A stretch of DNA of 32,500 nucleotides from Leishmania infantum JPCM5 (taxonomy: Eukaryota > Euglenozoa > Kinetoplastea > Trypanosomatida > Trypanosomatidae), in contig NC_009404.2 in the NCBI RefSeq assembly GCF_000002875.2, positions 1 through 32,500 on the forward strand. The letters are read 5' to 3'. Of this stretch, positions 1 through 8,644 are shown piece by piece. Both the position numbers and the translations under genes were made by a program. Every line of letters begins with the position of its first letter. Position 1 is the stretch's first letter. The notes beneath the pieces were generated by a model. It worked only from the letters and a program-made list of their open reading frames with translations. It did not search any database and was not told where the DNA came from.

Positions 1-35
1 TAACCCTAACCCTAACCCTAACCCTAACCCTAACC
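1..35. repeat. Telomeric repeats (TAACCC)n
   Basis: Five perfect TAACCC hexamers followed by TAACC run directly into the octamer array. This is the C-rich telomere strand read 5' to 3', so the left edge of the window is a chromosome left end. Only about 35 bases are present, so the assembly probably stops inside a longer telomere tract. Kinetoplastid telomeres use this hexamer. Confidence 0.97.
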
Positions 36-203
36 AGTACACCAGTACACCAGTACACCAGTACACCAGTACACCAGTACACCAGTACACCAGTACACCA
101 GTACACCAGTACACCAGTACACCAGTACACCAGTACACCAGTACACCAGTACACCAGTACACCAGTACACCAGTACACCAGTACACCAGTACACCAGTAC
201 ACC
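34..203. repeat. Subtelomeric octamer array (CCAGTACA)n, about 21 copies
   Basis: Positions 34-203 are a perfect tandem array with an 8-base period, unit CCAGTACA, about 21.25 copies and no mismatch that I can see. The first unit shares its CC with the last telomeric TAACC, so the two arrays are joined without a spacer. One further isolated copy occurs at 271-278, again directly after a TAACCC. As I recall, an 8-base box of this sequence is a conserved element of the Leishmania conserved telomere-associated sequence (LCTAS). Here it is expanded into a long array. Confidence 0.95.
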
Positions 204-309
204 GTCACGCCCCCGTCCTGTTGGAGAGGGTGTCGCTGTGCAAGGAATCAGTGGAGAGGAAAACCCTAACCCAGTACACCCACCTTAAATATCCCTGTGG
301 TACACAGTA
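204..309. repeat. Telomere-associated sequence (LCTAS-like) with interstitial telomere repeat
   Basis: A unique segment of about 57 bases containing TTGGAGAGGGTGT (near 219-231) is followed at 262-278 by an interstitial AACCCTAACCC fused to one CCAGTACA, then about 30 bases reaching the edge of the dispersed repeat. The TAACCC/CCAGTACA fusion repeats the junction seen at the chromosome tip. This looks like a second, inner telomere-associated unit. The LCTAS assignment rests on memory of its conserved boxes. Confidence 0.6.
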
Positions 310-793
310 CAGCCGCACACACACACACACGCCACGGCAACGCGCCCACTCAGTCATCTGAGCACGGCATCCGCCTCAAGCTCGACCCACCCACATCCGC
401 CACGCAGGTCGCCTCGCAGACGCTCGCATTGTCCCAACCAGCACGCGGTGCAGCCGTGGGCGGGCGCTCAGGCTCCCCTCACCACCAGCACAGTCAGGGC
501 CGGGTGAGATGCGCTGCAGTCGCGCTGACACTTCGCCCATCGTATCGGCGGCACACACGTGTCCACGGTCGCAGGTCGCTCCGGAGCAACGCCATCCTCC
601 ACATCACCGCCGGCATCAGCAGCGGTGCATAGCTCCGGCCTCCCCCTACGCCGTAGGTGCTTGGCCCTGTCACCATCAGAGGTGGCTCCGCATCGGTAGG
701 GGGGGATAGCAGGGCTGCTTTGCTTCCCCACAGACTGAAAATACACGCAGCCCTGTGATGCCACGCACTGGCTGTCCCCACCGTCATCCGGGG
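310..793 (-). mobile_element. SIDER2-like retroposon copy 1, 3'-truncated against the telomere
   Basis: Near-identical to the copies at 9832-10369 and 26146-26653. Differences seen are the (CA)n length near 317-330, the length of a G run near 700, and one base near the right end. Compared with the other copies it lacks about 47 bases at its low-coordinate end, where it is joined to telomere-associated sequence. Minus-strand orientation is inferred from two related motifs near the high-coordinate end (GGCATCACAGGG and GGTGACAGGG), which fit the duplicated signature of Leishmania SIDER2 as I recall it. It starts about 740 bases after the RPC2 stop, probably in its 3' UTR or beyond. No protein is encoded; the short frames inside it are conserved only because the DNA is. 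Confidence 0.65.
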
Positions 794-1532
794 GTGGGGA
801 GAAGGACAAGCTGAAACAAACAAGAAGCAGGGCGAAGAATATGTCTATGGATGTGTGCAATAACTCTGCAGTTGCACAACTCGTCCGCGTAGAGTGTGTG
901 GCCTTGCTTGCAGAGTGCATGCACAACATCGCGCACAGTCACTCTCTCGTGTGTGTGTCCTCCGTGTAGGCCGTGCTGAAGCCCCATACCGAGGAGAAAG
1001 ACGTGCAAAACTGTCTTCTCGGGCCTCTGGCTACCCTCGGCAGAAGCGAAGGGATTATCCTAGACTACGTTTGATGCCCGTGGTTGTGGGTGGAGGGTAT
1101 GGCATGTGAGAGGGAGCAAAGGTCAGCGGTGCTGGACAGGGTGGGGCGATCAGAGCACAAAACATCGAGGCGGGTGTTAAGATGGGACGAGTGCGAATGT
1201 GTAAAAAAGACCGAAGAAAGGCGCGGAGATGACGACGGGGCACGCCCACAAGTCGCCTAAAGGAACCTGTTTCAAGAAAAGCTGCGAAGGTGTGCCGCCG
1301 TTGTGTCACGTTAAGGAGGGTGGCGGGCGACATCCCCTTTCTGTTTCGTGATGGTGAAGCAGGACAGTTGTTGTCAGAGCCGTTGCTGAGGCCTCGCAAG
1401 AACACAAAACTTGTGCCGAGTGCAACACAGGAATGCATGACCGAACTCTGCTAGTTTTGTGTCCATTACACGGGGTATCGTTAACAGGAAAGCAATAGGA
1501 AAGACGATGCAAACCGCCACGCGGTGTGGCGG
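794..1532. other. Intergenic, presumptive 3' UTR of RPC2
   Basis: About 740 bases between the dispersed repeat and the RPC2 stop codon. Short frames exist on both strands but none has recognisable domains or convincing composition. Transcription from the right would read through it as RPC2 3' UTR. I see no RNA gene. Confidence 0.6.
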
Positions 1533-4500
1533 CTATGTCGGGGGGTCCATCGTGAGACGAAGACTGACCCCCATGCCCTGTAGTTCTTGGATAAGTAGCT
1601 TGAAAGCGTAGGGCATGTTCACCTTGGAGGTAGTCCCCTTGGTTTTGCAGTACGTGCACCGATTGTTGTAGCCGAGGTTACCGCACACGTGGCAAATGTC
1701 CGCCGTGAACATGTCGGAGCTGATGAGAAGTCGCTCGTTGAGGAGGTTGGACGCGCCGTAGCCAACCATGCAGTCGCGCTCCATTTCTCCAACGCGGAGG
1801 CCACCACTGCGAGACCGGCCCTCGGTTGGCTGGCGAGTGAGCATCGACCGAGGCCCGGTCGAGCGAGCGTGCATCTTGTCTGTGACCATGTGCTTGAGGC
1901 GCTGGTAGTAGATGGGCCCAAAGAAGACGTAGCCCTGCATTAAATCGCCCGTGATCCCCGAATAAAAGACATCCTTGCCGTGGTAGTTGTAGCCAAAAGA
2001 GAGGAGCTGCTGGCTGATGCTGTCTGCCGAGTCGCCGCCGAAGGCTGTGCCGTCGCCCATCGACCCTCGGAGCGCTGCCGCCTTAGAGCAAACGAGCTCG
2101 AGCAACTTGCCGACCGTCATGCGACTGGGGAAGCCGTGGGGGTTCATGATCATATCGGGGCACATGCCTCGCTCGTTAAAGGGCATATCGACTCCGTTCA
2201 CAATCAGGCCGACGACGCCCTTCTGTCCGTGACGTGATGAGAACTTGTCACCAGGTTCTGGTGGTCGCACCTCCCGCGTGATTACCTTGATTTTCTGATC
2301 GACGTCGAGCGACCTGTCGTAGTCACCAGGGGGCGAGATGATGACATGGTCAACGACCGCAGGTTGCGGATACTTGTACACCAACGGCGCCGGCCGCGGG
2401 TCACCGCCAGCGACCGGGGTGAACTTGTTCACGAGGACGTCGTACTGCTGCACAAGGGCACCTTTGCTGGCAACCCCGTCTGGGTTGAGCGCCTTGAACT
2501 TCCCGGTGCCGCTATTCTTCTCCGGCGGTAAGATGACATCGAACTCGCCGCCCGCGTACTTTTCCAAGTCCACCTCGTGCTTGCGCAGCACCACACAGCG
2601 GCCGTAGCCACGATCCAGGGAGGACTTGTTGTACACCTGCGCATCCTCGATATCGTAGCCGCTGTAGCTCATGACGCACACCATGGCGTTGATGCCGGCG
2701 CCGAGCTTTTCGTAGTGTGTCAGCGACATGGCCTTTGTGCGGCACAGAGGCCGCTGTGGGTAGGCACCGAGGAGGAGCACCGTGTCGGCGCGTATGTATT
2801 GGTTGAGCGCCACAGTGCCGAGGGCCTGCTTGCCCATGGCGGACTGGAAGGTGTTGCGGGCGGACTGGTTGTGGTGCGGGTAAGGGATAATGCCGGCCAC
2901 GACGCCCAGTAGCGACAGTGGCTCCACCTCGAGGTGGGTGGTGTATGGCCCGATGTCGGCAGGGTAGACGGCGATGAGGCAGTCATTCGATTCGTTCACG
3001 TCCACGTACTCGATCAGCCCCTCTGCCAGAAAGTCGTTGTGTGTGCACAAGCGGTCGCGCAGCCGGTCGAGGTGGGCAGAGGTGACGGCCGGCTTTCCGT
3101 CGCGCACGATGATGAGCAGGCGAACGATGCGACCGCCATCACTGCCGATCTGGACTGTGCGCTGCCGCGGCTGCGTTGAGATAGACACGTGCGGGTGAAG
3201 ACGGCCGGAGCGCCGGAGAGCGCGAATGCCGGCGCAGAGTCGGTTGGGGTAGCGGTGAATGCCAATGAGGGTGCCGTTGAGGAAAACGGTGTAGTAGTGC
3301 AGAAAGTCCGTCGGCGTAACTGTGTCGATCTCCTCCACGCCAAGTGCGTGCGCGGCAGCACGGACGTAGCTGTCGTTCAGGTCCAAGGTGACCTGGCTAA
3401 GCGTCGCAAAGTTCTTCACTAGGCCGCAACTCTCGCCCTCTGGTGTATCGCACGGGCAGACCATCCCCCACTGACTTGGCTGCAGCGAGCGTGGGCCACT
3501 TACCTTGCGCGTCTTCTCGAACGAGGACGCCAGCCTCGTCATCATGCCGAGGCTGGCAATGTACGAGAGTCTCGAGAGCACCTGTGTGATGCCCTGCCGG
3601 TTCATGTTGAAGCGCTTCAAGTCCCATCGCCCACTGCTGATCGCCATGCGCATGCCGTTCTGGATCACCTCCATCTTGCTTTCCATCAGCTGCTTCACGT
3701 TGAAGGGGCGCGTGGAGTCCTTTTTGGACAGCTGCTGATCCATTGCCGTCTTCACAACGCGGTTGAATTGCTTCAGCAAGTCCTCAAACAAGAGGGCCAT
3801 CAGCGTGCCGGTTGTCTCGAATCGCTTGTTGCCGTAGAAGTCGCGCTCGTCAAGCAGCGATGCGTCGAAGCTGGCCTCTATCATGCCACGTACCATGAAG
3901 CAGACGTAGAAGGCCTTGTGGCGAAAGTTCCAGTCCTTCTGCACCTGCGCCTCCCGAATGTGGCAGAGCAGCACGTTGGCGAGAAACTCGGCCGCCTTGT
4001 CGGCCTTTGACCTGTTGACTTGTCGCTGCTGCGTCTCCTCCGCCTCCCACACCGTCTCCTTCCGCTTCTCACCGATGTACTGCAGAGCGTCGTTTTGCGT
4101 GACCACGTTCAGCAGGCGCGCCTCCTCGAAGCACGGAAAAAGGATCTCCTGGAACTCCGGCGAGGTGCCGATGCACTGTGTGATGTGCTGATCATTCTCC
4201 AAGCCGAGCGCCTTGAGCACGACAATGATCGGGATGTCTTCTGTGAAGGAGCGATGCGTGAGAACGATGCTGCCCTTCTTGAAGGTAACGGCGCACTTGG
4301 AGATGGAGTAGTGCGTCTTGCTCTGCACGTGGGCCGAGATGTTGCCGTGTTCGTCAGCCTCAATGATGACACGGTTCTTGCTCTGCTGCTCCTGAACCAG
4401 GCACACCTTTTCAACGCCTTTGATAATGAAGTAGCCACCAGGGTCGAGTGGGCACTCGCGCATGTTCACCAGCTCCTCGCGTGTTTTGCGGTATAGGTTG

Positions 4501-4931
4501 CAGCACTTGGACTTGAGCATAATAGGTATAGTCCCGATTTTTACGTCTTTCTCGACCAGCATCGCTCGTGAGCGGTCGCGGCTGGTGTACTGCACATCTA
4601 CAATCATGTCGCCTCGATACGTCATGTCCCTAACACGGCACTCCTGCGGCGTCACAAGCTTTGGTATGTGGCCTTTGCCTACAATTTCCTGTGGTCGGCA
4701 GATGCGGATGTTCTGGTAACGAATCACAAAGTCCGGGTCGACAGTACTCTTGATTTCAACATTGGACTCGTTCAGCAAAATTCGCTGAAGCTCCACCTCG
4801 ATCAAGTGGTCAAATGAGGCGATGTGGTGGTTGAGAATGCCCCGCATAGCCATGAGTGCGGGAAGCATCTCCAGCTTCTTCCGCTGGTACTCGTCACCAA
4901 AGTCTGACATGGCGTGCGCACCTGTGGCCAT
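1533..4931 (-). CDS. RPC2: DNA-directed RNA polymerase III second-largest subunit (RPC2)
   Basis: The second-largest catalytic subunit of RNA polymerase III, which transcribes tRNA, 5S and small RNA genes in the nucleus. The protein is 1132 aa from the chosen start, the usual RPC2 size. Visible motifs: CPCDTPEGESCGL at about 491-504; GDKFSSRHGQKG followed by GMCPDMIMNPHGFPSRM at about 922-938, part of the active-centre and hybrid-binding region; and a C-terminal zinc site CHVC...CTYC at about 1080-1095. The pol III assignment rests on overall resemblance, for example the MDPP-type C-terminus. The frame stays open upstream to 5549, but that part looks non-coding. A pyrimidine-rich tract on the minus strand and an AG at about 4970 place the first ATG at 4931, giving MATGAHAMSDF; a second ATG at 4910 is possible. 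It is the last gene before the telomere. Confidence 0.95.
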   Translation of the reverse strand: MATGAHAMSDFGDEYQRKKLEMLPALMAMRGILNHHIASFDHLIEVELQRILLNESNVEIKSTVDPDFVIRYQNIRICRPQEIVGKGHIPKLVTPQECRVRDMTYRGDMIVDVQYTSRDRSRAMLVEKDVKIGTIPIMLKSKCCNLYRKTREELVNMRECPLDPGGYFIIKGVEKVCLVQEQQSKNRVIIEADEHGNISAHVQSKTHYSISKCAVTFKKGSIVLTHRSFTEDIPIIVVLKALGLENDQHITQCIGTSPEFQEILFPCFEEARLLNVVTQNDALQYIGEKRKETVWEAEETQQRQVNRSKADKAAEFLANVLLCHIREAQVQKDWNFRHKAFYVCFMVRGMIEASFDASLLDERDFYGNKRFETTGTLMALLFEDLLKQFNRVVKTAMDQQLSKKDSTRPFNVKQLMESKMEVIQNGMRMAISSGRWDLKRFNMNRQGITQVLSRLSYIASLGMMTRLASSFEKTRKVSGPRSLQPSQWGMVCPCDTPEGESCGLVKNFATLSQVTLDLNDSYVRAAAHALGVEEIDTVTPTDFLHYYTVFLNGTLIGIHRYPNRLCAGIRALRRSGRLHPHVSISTQPRQRTVQIGSDGGRIVRLLIIVRDGKPAVTSAHLDRLRDRLCTHNDFLAEGLIEYVDVNESNDCLIAVYPADIGPYTTHLEVEPLSLLGVVAGIIPYPHHNQSARNTFQSAMGKQALGTVALNQYIRADTVLLLGAYPQRPLCRTKAMSLTHYEKLGAGINAMVCVMSYSGYDIEDAQVYNKSSLDRGYGRCVVLRKHEVDLEKYAGGEFDVILPPEKNSGTGKFKALNPDGVASKGALVQQYDVLVNKFTPVAGGDPRPAPLVYKYPQPAVVDHVIISPPGDYDRSLDVDQKIKVITREVRPPEPGDKFSSRHGQKGVVGLIVNGVDMPFNERGMCPDMIMNPHGFPSRMTVGKLLELVCSKAAALRGSMGDGTAFGGDSADSISQQLLSFGYNYHGKDVFYSGITGDLMQGYVFFGPIYYQRLKHMVTDKMHARSTGPRSMLTRQPTEGRSRSGGLRVGEMERDCMVGYGASNLLNERLLISSDMFTADICHVCGNLGYNNRCTYCKTKGTTSKVNMPYAFKLLIQELQGMGVSLRLTMDPPT

Positions 4932-5565
4932 GCCAACGTCGGTGATCCCTTGGCGACCGTGCTCGTTTGCTGATGTTGCACACTCGCAGCAGGGGCAAGG
5001 CGCAACAGAGGAGACACAGGGACAGAAGGAGAGAAATCGGGGGAAGCGCAAGAAGGTGCACGGGTCACATGAAGGAAGAGAAGCGTGGTGCTGCTGGCAA
5101 CGCAGTGTTGTGGGCACGGCCGAATCGGCATCCGTTACGAGTAATGATACATGTACATATGGTGCTTGTTTTGTACCTCTGGATAGGATTCCCAGTCGCA
5201 TTGTGGCGTACAAGCGCCGAACCACTGGGGAACGGCAGGCTGAGTTCGTGCACGGCAGTTCGAGCACCGCTGAAGGGGAACCCCGTCCTTCGACGGCTGT
5301 TGTGGAGACCGCGGCTTCCCACATGGGAGTTTCTGCGCTTCTTTCCTTTTTGCCGGATCGCGTCTGCTCAGCAGCGAGCCAAAGGTCTTTTATCTGCGCT
5401 ACACGAGTTTTAGCGGCAAGGTGGAAAACAACGACCTTGTCCTCAAAGCGCAAGTACAAAAAAAGGAAGAAGGCCGGCCGGTAACCGCACGCCGACAACA
5501 GAGGGCATTCTGTCCGTGTGACGGAATGGTGGCGACAGGCGCCGATCACAAGCTGATCATATGCC
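4932..5565. other. Intergenic region with RPC2 trans-splice signal
   Basis: On the minus strand, about 4985-5070 is a long pyrimidine-rich tract, followed by AG at about 4970 and the RPC2 start 39 bases later. The rest up to the WD40 stop is the presumptive 3' UTR of that gene. The extended open frame here is in phase with RPC2 but has no recognisable content. Confidence 0.55.
4970..5045 (-). promoter_or_regulatory. Pyrimidine tract and trans-splice acceptor of RPC2
   Basis: The minus strand is rich in C and T from about 5045 down to 4987 and reaches its next clear AG (CAACATCAG) at about 4970. The first ATG after that AG is the RPC2 start at 4931. This supports the short N-terminus over the long open frame. 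It is a prediction from the tract-plus-first-AG pattern. Confidence 0.55.
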
Positions 5566-6804
5566 TTACCTTAAGCTTTTTGCTTCAGAGAGCTTGCGCA
5601 GTCGGCGTTGGAGCTGCGCGCGAAGGTCGCGCAGCTCCACTACCTTTGCACGAACCTCTTCGAGAGCATTCGCATCTGCCTCCTCATCGGGCCCAAGTTG
5701 CACGTCATCTTCGCCAACTCGGTCCCGCTTCACGCCGCGCCTGTCTTGGAACGTCGTGAGAGCGCACTGTGTGATGCGATAGTTGCCTCGTGAGGGATCG
5801 ACAGGGTGCTTCTGCAGCGGCGCGCATATCCCCTTCACGAGCAGGGCAGCTTGCGGTACCACGCAGCAGCCGAGCAGCCGCCCCTTTTGGGGGCTAATGC
5901 ACTCTTTCACGAGCCGCCCGTTTCGGATATCGAACCACAGAACGGCGCCACCTTCGCTGGCGGTGAGCACAAGCGACGGTGTGGAGGGCAGACACCGCAA
6001 AAAGATAACCGGAGAGTGGTGGCCATCCGCGCTGGGTGGTCGGAGGATCGCCTCTCGCTGATCACCATCATGTTCTGATTCGATGGCAAGCCCGAGAGAT
6101 GGCTCGTAAAGCTCGCTGAAGAACAAGAATCCCTTTTGCGTTCCAGCAACAATCGAGGCGTCGTCAAGGCTCACGGCGACCGCGGTGACGGCATCCCCGA
6201 CAGTGACGGTGCGGAGCTGCTCCCCTGTGTGGGTGTCCACGAGACGGCAGGTGCGGTCGCTGGAGCCGGTGAGAAGCACATTCGAGTGGTGGAGGAAAGT
6301 GCAGCAGGTGGCCGCGAGTGAGTGGCCGTTGAAGATGCACCGAGGCACGACCTCGCGCATTCGAAGCGAGGCCAGTGTCGCTAGATTCCATACCTTGCAC
6401 ACCGAGTCCTCAGACACCGTCGCGACGAGCGAGTCGTCAGCTGAGATCGCGGCACAGTGTACCGCGCGCAGGTGGCCCTTGTAGCTCTTGATGAGGTCGC
6501 CAGACTGCATGTTCCACAGGAGAACGGTGCCGTTCGCTGTGCCCGCCACCATGAAGGTGCCGCACCGAGTGACGGCGCAGCTTGTGACGAGCTCCGGCGT
6601 GAAGCTGCGCTCGAGTGGCTGCTGCGTTGCCGCAGAGAGGAAAAGAGCACAGTTGCGCGTTTGGTGCGCTATGACGGCTTGACTGATGGGAGAGTAAGCT
6701 AAAGCGTTTTTCGCCACCTCTCCTATCGCGTAATTGCGCAGCACTGTCTGCGTCTCGATATCGACCAAGTGGCCGCGCATACCATCTCGCGCAAGAAACA
6801 GCAT
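5566..6804 (-). CDS. WD40-repeat protein, WDR18/IPI3-like
   Basis: A 412-aa WD40 protein. Blades are visible at about 85-98 (GTANGTVLLWN), 125-140 (VATVSEDSVCKVWN), 176-190 (LLTGSSDRTCRLVD), 215-230 and again near 300-315 (TASEGGAVLWFDI). The C-terminus (about 355-410) is charged and forms a likely coiled coil with repeated LR/LQ heptads. The 'yL.aG...g.v.lW...G.l......H...v' region and the C-terminal coil resemble WDR18/IPI3, a Rix1/PELP1-complex subunit used in 60S ribosome maturation; this is inference. The start at 6804 (MLFLARDG) is chosen because the upstream 90 codons look like UTR and contain a pyrimidine tract and AG. An out-of-frame ATG at 6869 lies between one candidate acceptor and the start. 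Confidence 0.85.
   Translation of the reverse strand: MLFLARDGMRGHLVDIETQTVLRNYAIGEVAKNALAYSPISQAVIAHQTRNCALFLSAATQQPLERSFTPELVTSCAVTRCGTFMVAGTANGTVLLWNMQSGDLIKSYKGHLRAVHCAAISADDSLVATVSEDSVCKVWNLATLASLRMREVVPRCIFNGHSLAATCCTFLHHSNVLLTGSSDRTCRLVDTHTGEQLRTVTVGDAVTAVAVSLDDASIVAGTQKGFLFFSELYEPSLGLAIESEHDGDQREAILRPPSADGHHSPVIFLRCLPSTPSLVLTASEGGAVLWFDIRNGRLVKECISPQKGRLLGCCVVPQAALLVKGICAPLQKHPVDPSRGNYRITQCALTTFQDRRGVKRDRVGEDDVQLGPDEEADANALEEVRAKVVELRDLRAQLQRRLRKLSEAKSLR
5610..5638. repeat. Inverted repeat, 11-bp arms, 7-nt loop
   Basis: GGAGCTGCGCG at 5610-5620 and its exact reverse complement at 5628-5638 flank a 7-base loop. It lies inside the coiled-coil-coding 3' end of the WD40 gene (codons about 390-399), where the repeated ELR/LRAQLQ peptide favours such symmetry. 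Confidence 0.8.
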
Positions 6805-7804
6805 GACGCAGACACTACCAGGCAAGCAATCGTCGGGTCTCCTCTTCTGTGCTGTACCGACACACGCATGTTGTAGGACTAGAGAAAACCCGGAGCAACG
6901 AGAACAGGGGGGAGGGAGGTGTCTGGAGATGCGTATGCAAAAACAGATGACAAGAGGCAGCACAGATGAGACGCGCGGCGTGGTTGACTCAGAGGGGCCG
7001 GGGCGACTCCGGGCCTTTCGTGGGTCGTGAGCGGATCCTTCGGGGTGAAGCCCGCACATAACTGTATGATACACAATTGCCAGCGACTACTGAACGCACC
7101 GTCACTCTTACCTGGAGTTTCTTGACAAAGGCGCAGTTCAGAGAAAAGCATTAGGAATGGAAGAGGGGAGATTCCCCATCGCTTTTTGTCGAGCGGACCA
7201 CAACATTGTATGGTCGCACGCGTTGATACATCACATCTGCACGTTTCCTTACCGGTCCGTTGGTCGTCGTTTTCATCGTTCCGTGAGGACAAGACAGCTT
7301 CCTGTCAAAGGGGGAAATGATCAGGTGTCCGCATTATACAAGACGGAAAAACGGAGGTGGTTGGCCAAAAAGCCGCCACGCCCGCCCATTCACGGCCATC
7401 AGCATGCGCACTACCGCGCAATGCGTGCTCATGTGGGTGTCATCGTTGATAAGGAGGCCTCGTAGGAAGGAGAACGTGTACAAGGAGTTTGTTTCTAAAG
7501 AGAGCAAACGGTGGTTTTACTGAGCGGCACGATGATGAGGCATTGTGAGGCATAGACGAGACGAGACTAGTCGGCGTGTGCCCCTTGCAGCCTCGTACAT
7601 GTCTTTTAGTAACCTCACCGCACATGCGCACGACACCGGCGCAAACATGTGTCTCTCTTCCCGAAGTCTATGGGTGATGGTAAAAAAAAAAGAAAGAAAA
7701 GCACGAAGAACGCGAGCAGCAGCAAGGGTAGCTGCACACGTCACAATACCCGAAAATGATGTCGAGCTTACGACATAAACACGTGCAGAGACAAAACAAG
7801 TACG
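6805..7804. other. Intergenic region between WD40 gene and DOT1
   Basis: 1 kb. The first 150 bases next to the WD40 start carry minus-strand pyrimidine tracts and AG acceptors (for example TTTTCTCTAG near 6878). The remainder is presumptive DOT1 3' UTR, with an A-rich plus-strand patch near 7681-7700. I see no convincing gene or structured RNA. Confidence 0.55.
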
Positions 7805-8644
7805 TCATGTGCGCTTCACATACAGGAAAAAACGGCCAGTGTTGGAGCACCACTCCACGCTGTCCGGCTGCCACTCATAGTCCACCATGTCGAACTTTTC
7901 GAACGCGTCAGGGTCACGTAGGCGGGCTAGGGAGCGAGAGTGCGGGTACATGTCTTCGAAGCACATTATGCGCGTCCCACGCGGCACACTGCGCAGCCGC
8001 TCCGAGAGGTAGTGATTGACCGGCCTGGGAAGCAACAGGTTCGCCGCCCAGATGACGCACGGCGTAGGGAAGTACACAGCATCGCGGAGGAGAGTGCAAA
8101 AGTCAGCACACACAATCTCCACTGAGAGTTCGCGCCTGAACTGCGTCTCGAAGATGGGTCGCAAAAACACCCACGCTGCGTTCGCGAGCTCCGCGTTGTG
8201 GGGGTTGATCTCCACCCCTACACACCGCGCACCTGTCAAGGCGGCCACCTGGAAAAGAACGCTGCCATTTCCGCAACCTAGATCATAAAATGTTTCCCCG
8301 GAAGCCACGTTGGCAATGCGAATGAGTCGAGTGACGAACGGGGGCAGGATAGACTTGGCGCAGAGTTCACGCTTCTTGCTGCGCTCCGTCTCCCGCTTCA
8401 ACGAGAGAGACGCGTAGCAGCGCTCTAGCTGCGCGCCAAACCACACGCAGTGGCATCTATGCGTCGGGCAGTGCAGACAGCCGGACGCGTTCGGAGTCTT
8501 CCGCAGCGGAAGACGATAGGGACTGCGCGCAGTCCCGTCGCCAAGTTCGACAGGGGCAGAGAGCGGTTGCTGCACGTCAACCAGCTTTGGTGTCTTTACC
8601 GGCTGAGGCGCCGTATTGTCGGCACGACGCAGACGTTTGTGCAT
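7805..8644 (-). CDS. DOT1B: DOT1-family histone H3 lysine methyltransferase (DOT1B-like)
   Basis: A SAM-dependent nuclear methyltransferase of the DOT1 fold, which in trypanosomes methylates H3K76. The protein is 279 aa. The SAM motif DLGCGNG is at 121-127 and an acidic GVE at 133-135. DOT1-typical features follow: ADF near 180-182, WAANLLL at about 199-205 in the position of the family's NN/F motif, PRGTRI, and the C-terminal VEWCSNTGRFFLYV matching the VSWTGK...YY.H end of DOT1. The N-terminal 50 residues are low in conservation, then a CLHC...RCHC cluster occurs at 56-66. The start at 8644 is favoured because a pyrimidine tract and AG at about 8675 lie between it and the upstream in-frame ATG at 8725. 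The B rather than A paralogue is inferred from length and gene neighbourhood. Confidence 0.87.
   Translation of the reverse strand: MHKRLRRADNTAPQPVKTPKLVDVQQPLSAPVELGDGTARSPYRLPLRKTPNASGCLHCPTHRCHCVWFGAQLERCYASLSLKRETERSKKRELCAKSILPPFVTRLIRIANVASGETFYDLGCGNGSVLFQVAALTGARCVGVEINPHNAELANAAWVFLRPIFETQFRRELSVEIVCADFCTLLRDAVYFPTPCVIWAANLLLPRPVNHYLSERLRSVPRGTRIMCFEDMYPHSRSLARLRDPDAFEKFDMVDYEWQPDSVEWCSNTGRFFLYVKRT
8496..8536. repeat. Two adjacent perfect palindromes inside the DOT1 gene
   Basis: GTCTTCCGC, one base, then its reverse complement at 8496-8514, followed after four bases by the perfect 18-bp palindrome GGGACTGCGCGCAGTCCC at 8519-8536. Both lie in the poorly conserved N-terminal coding region (about codons 37-50). 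In the mRNA they would form two neighbouring hairpins. Confidence 0.85.

Noticed and set aside
376..558. 60-residue frame identical in all three repeat copies
   Set aside because: Its conservation follows from near-identical DNA of recent copies; it is short, has no domain, and the related retroposons are non-coding.
4932..5549. N-terminal extension of RPC2 in the same open frame (about 206 codons)
   Set aside because: It contains a pyrimidine tract and splice acceptor, has low-complexity composition, and the protein from 4931 already has full RPC2 length.
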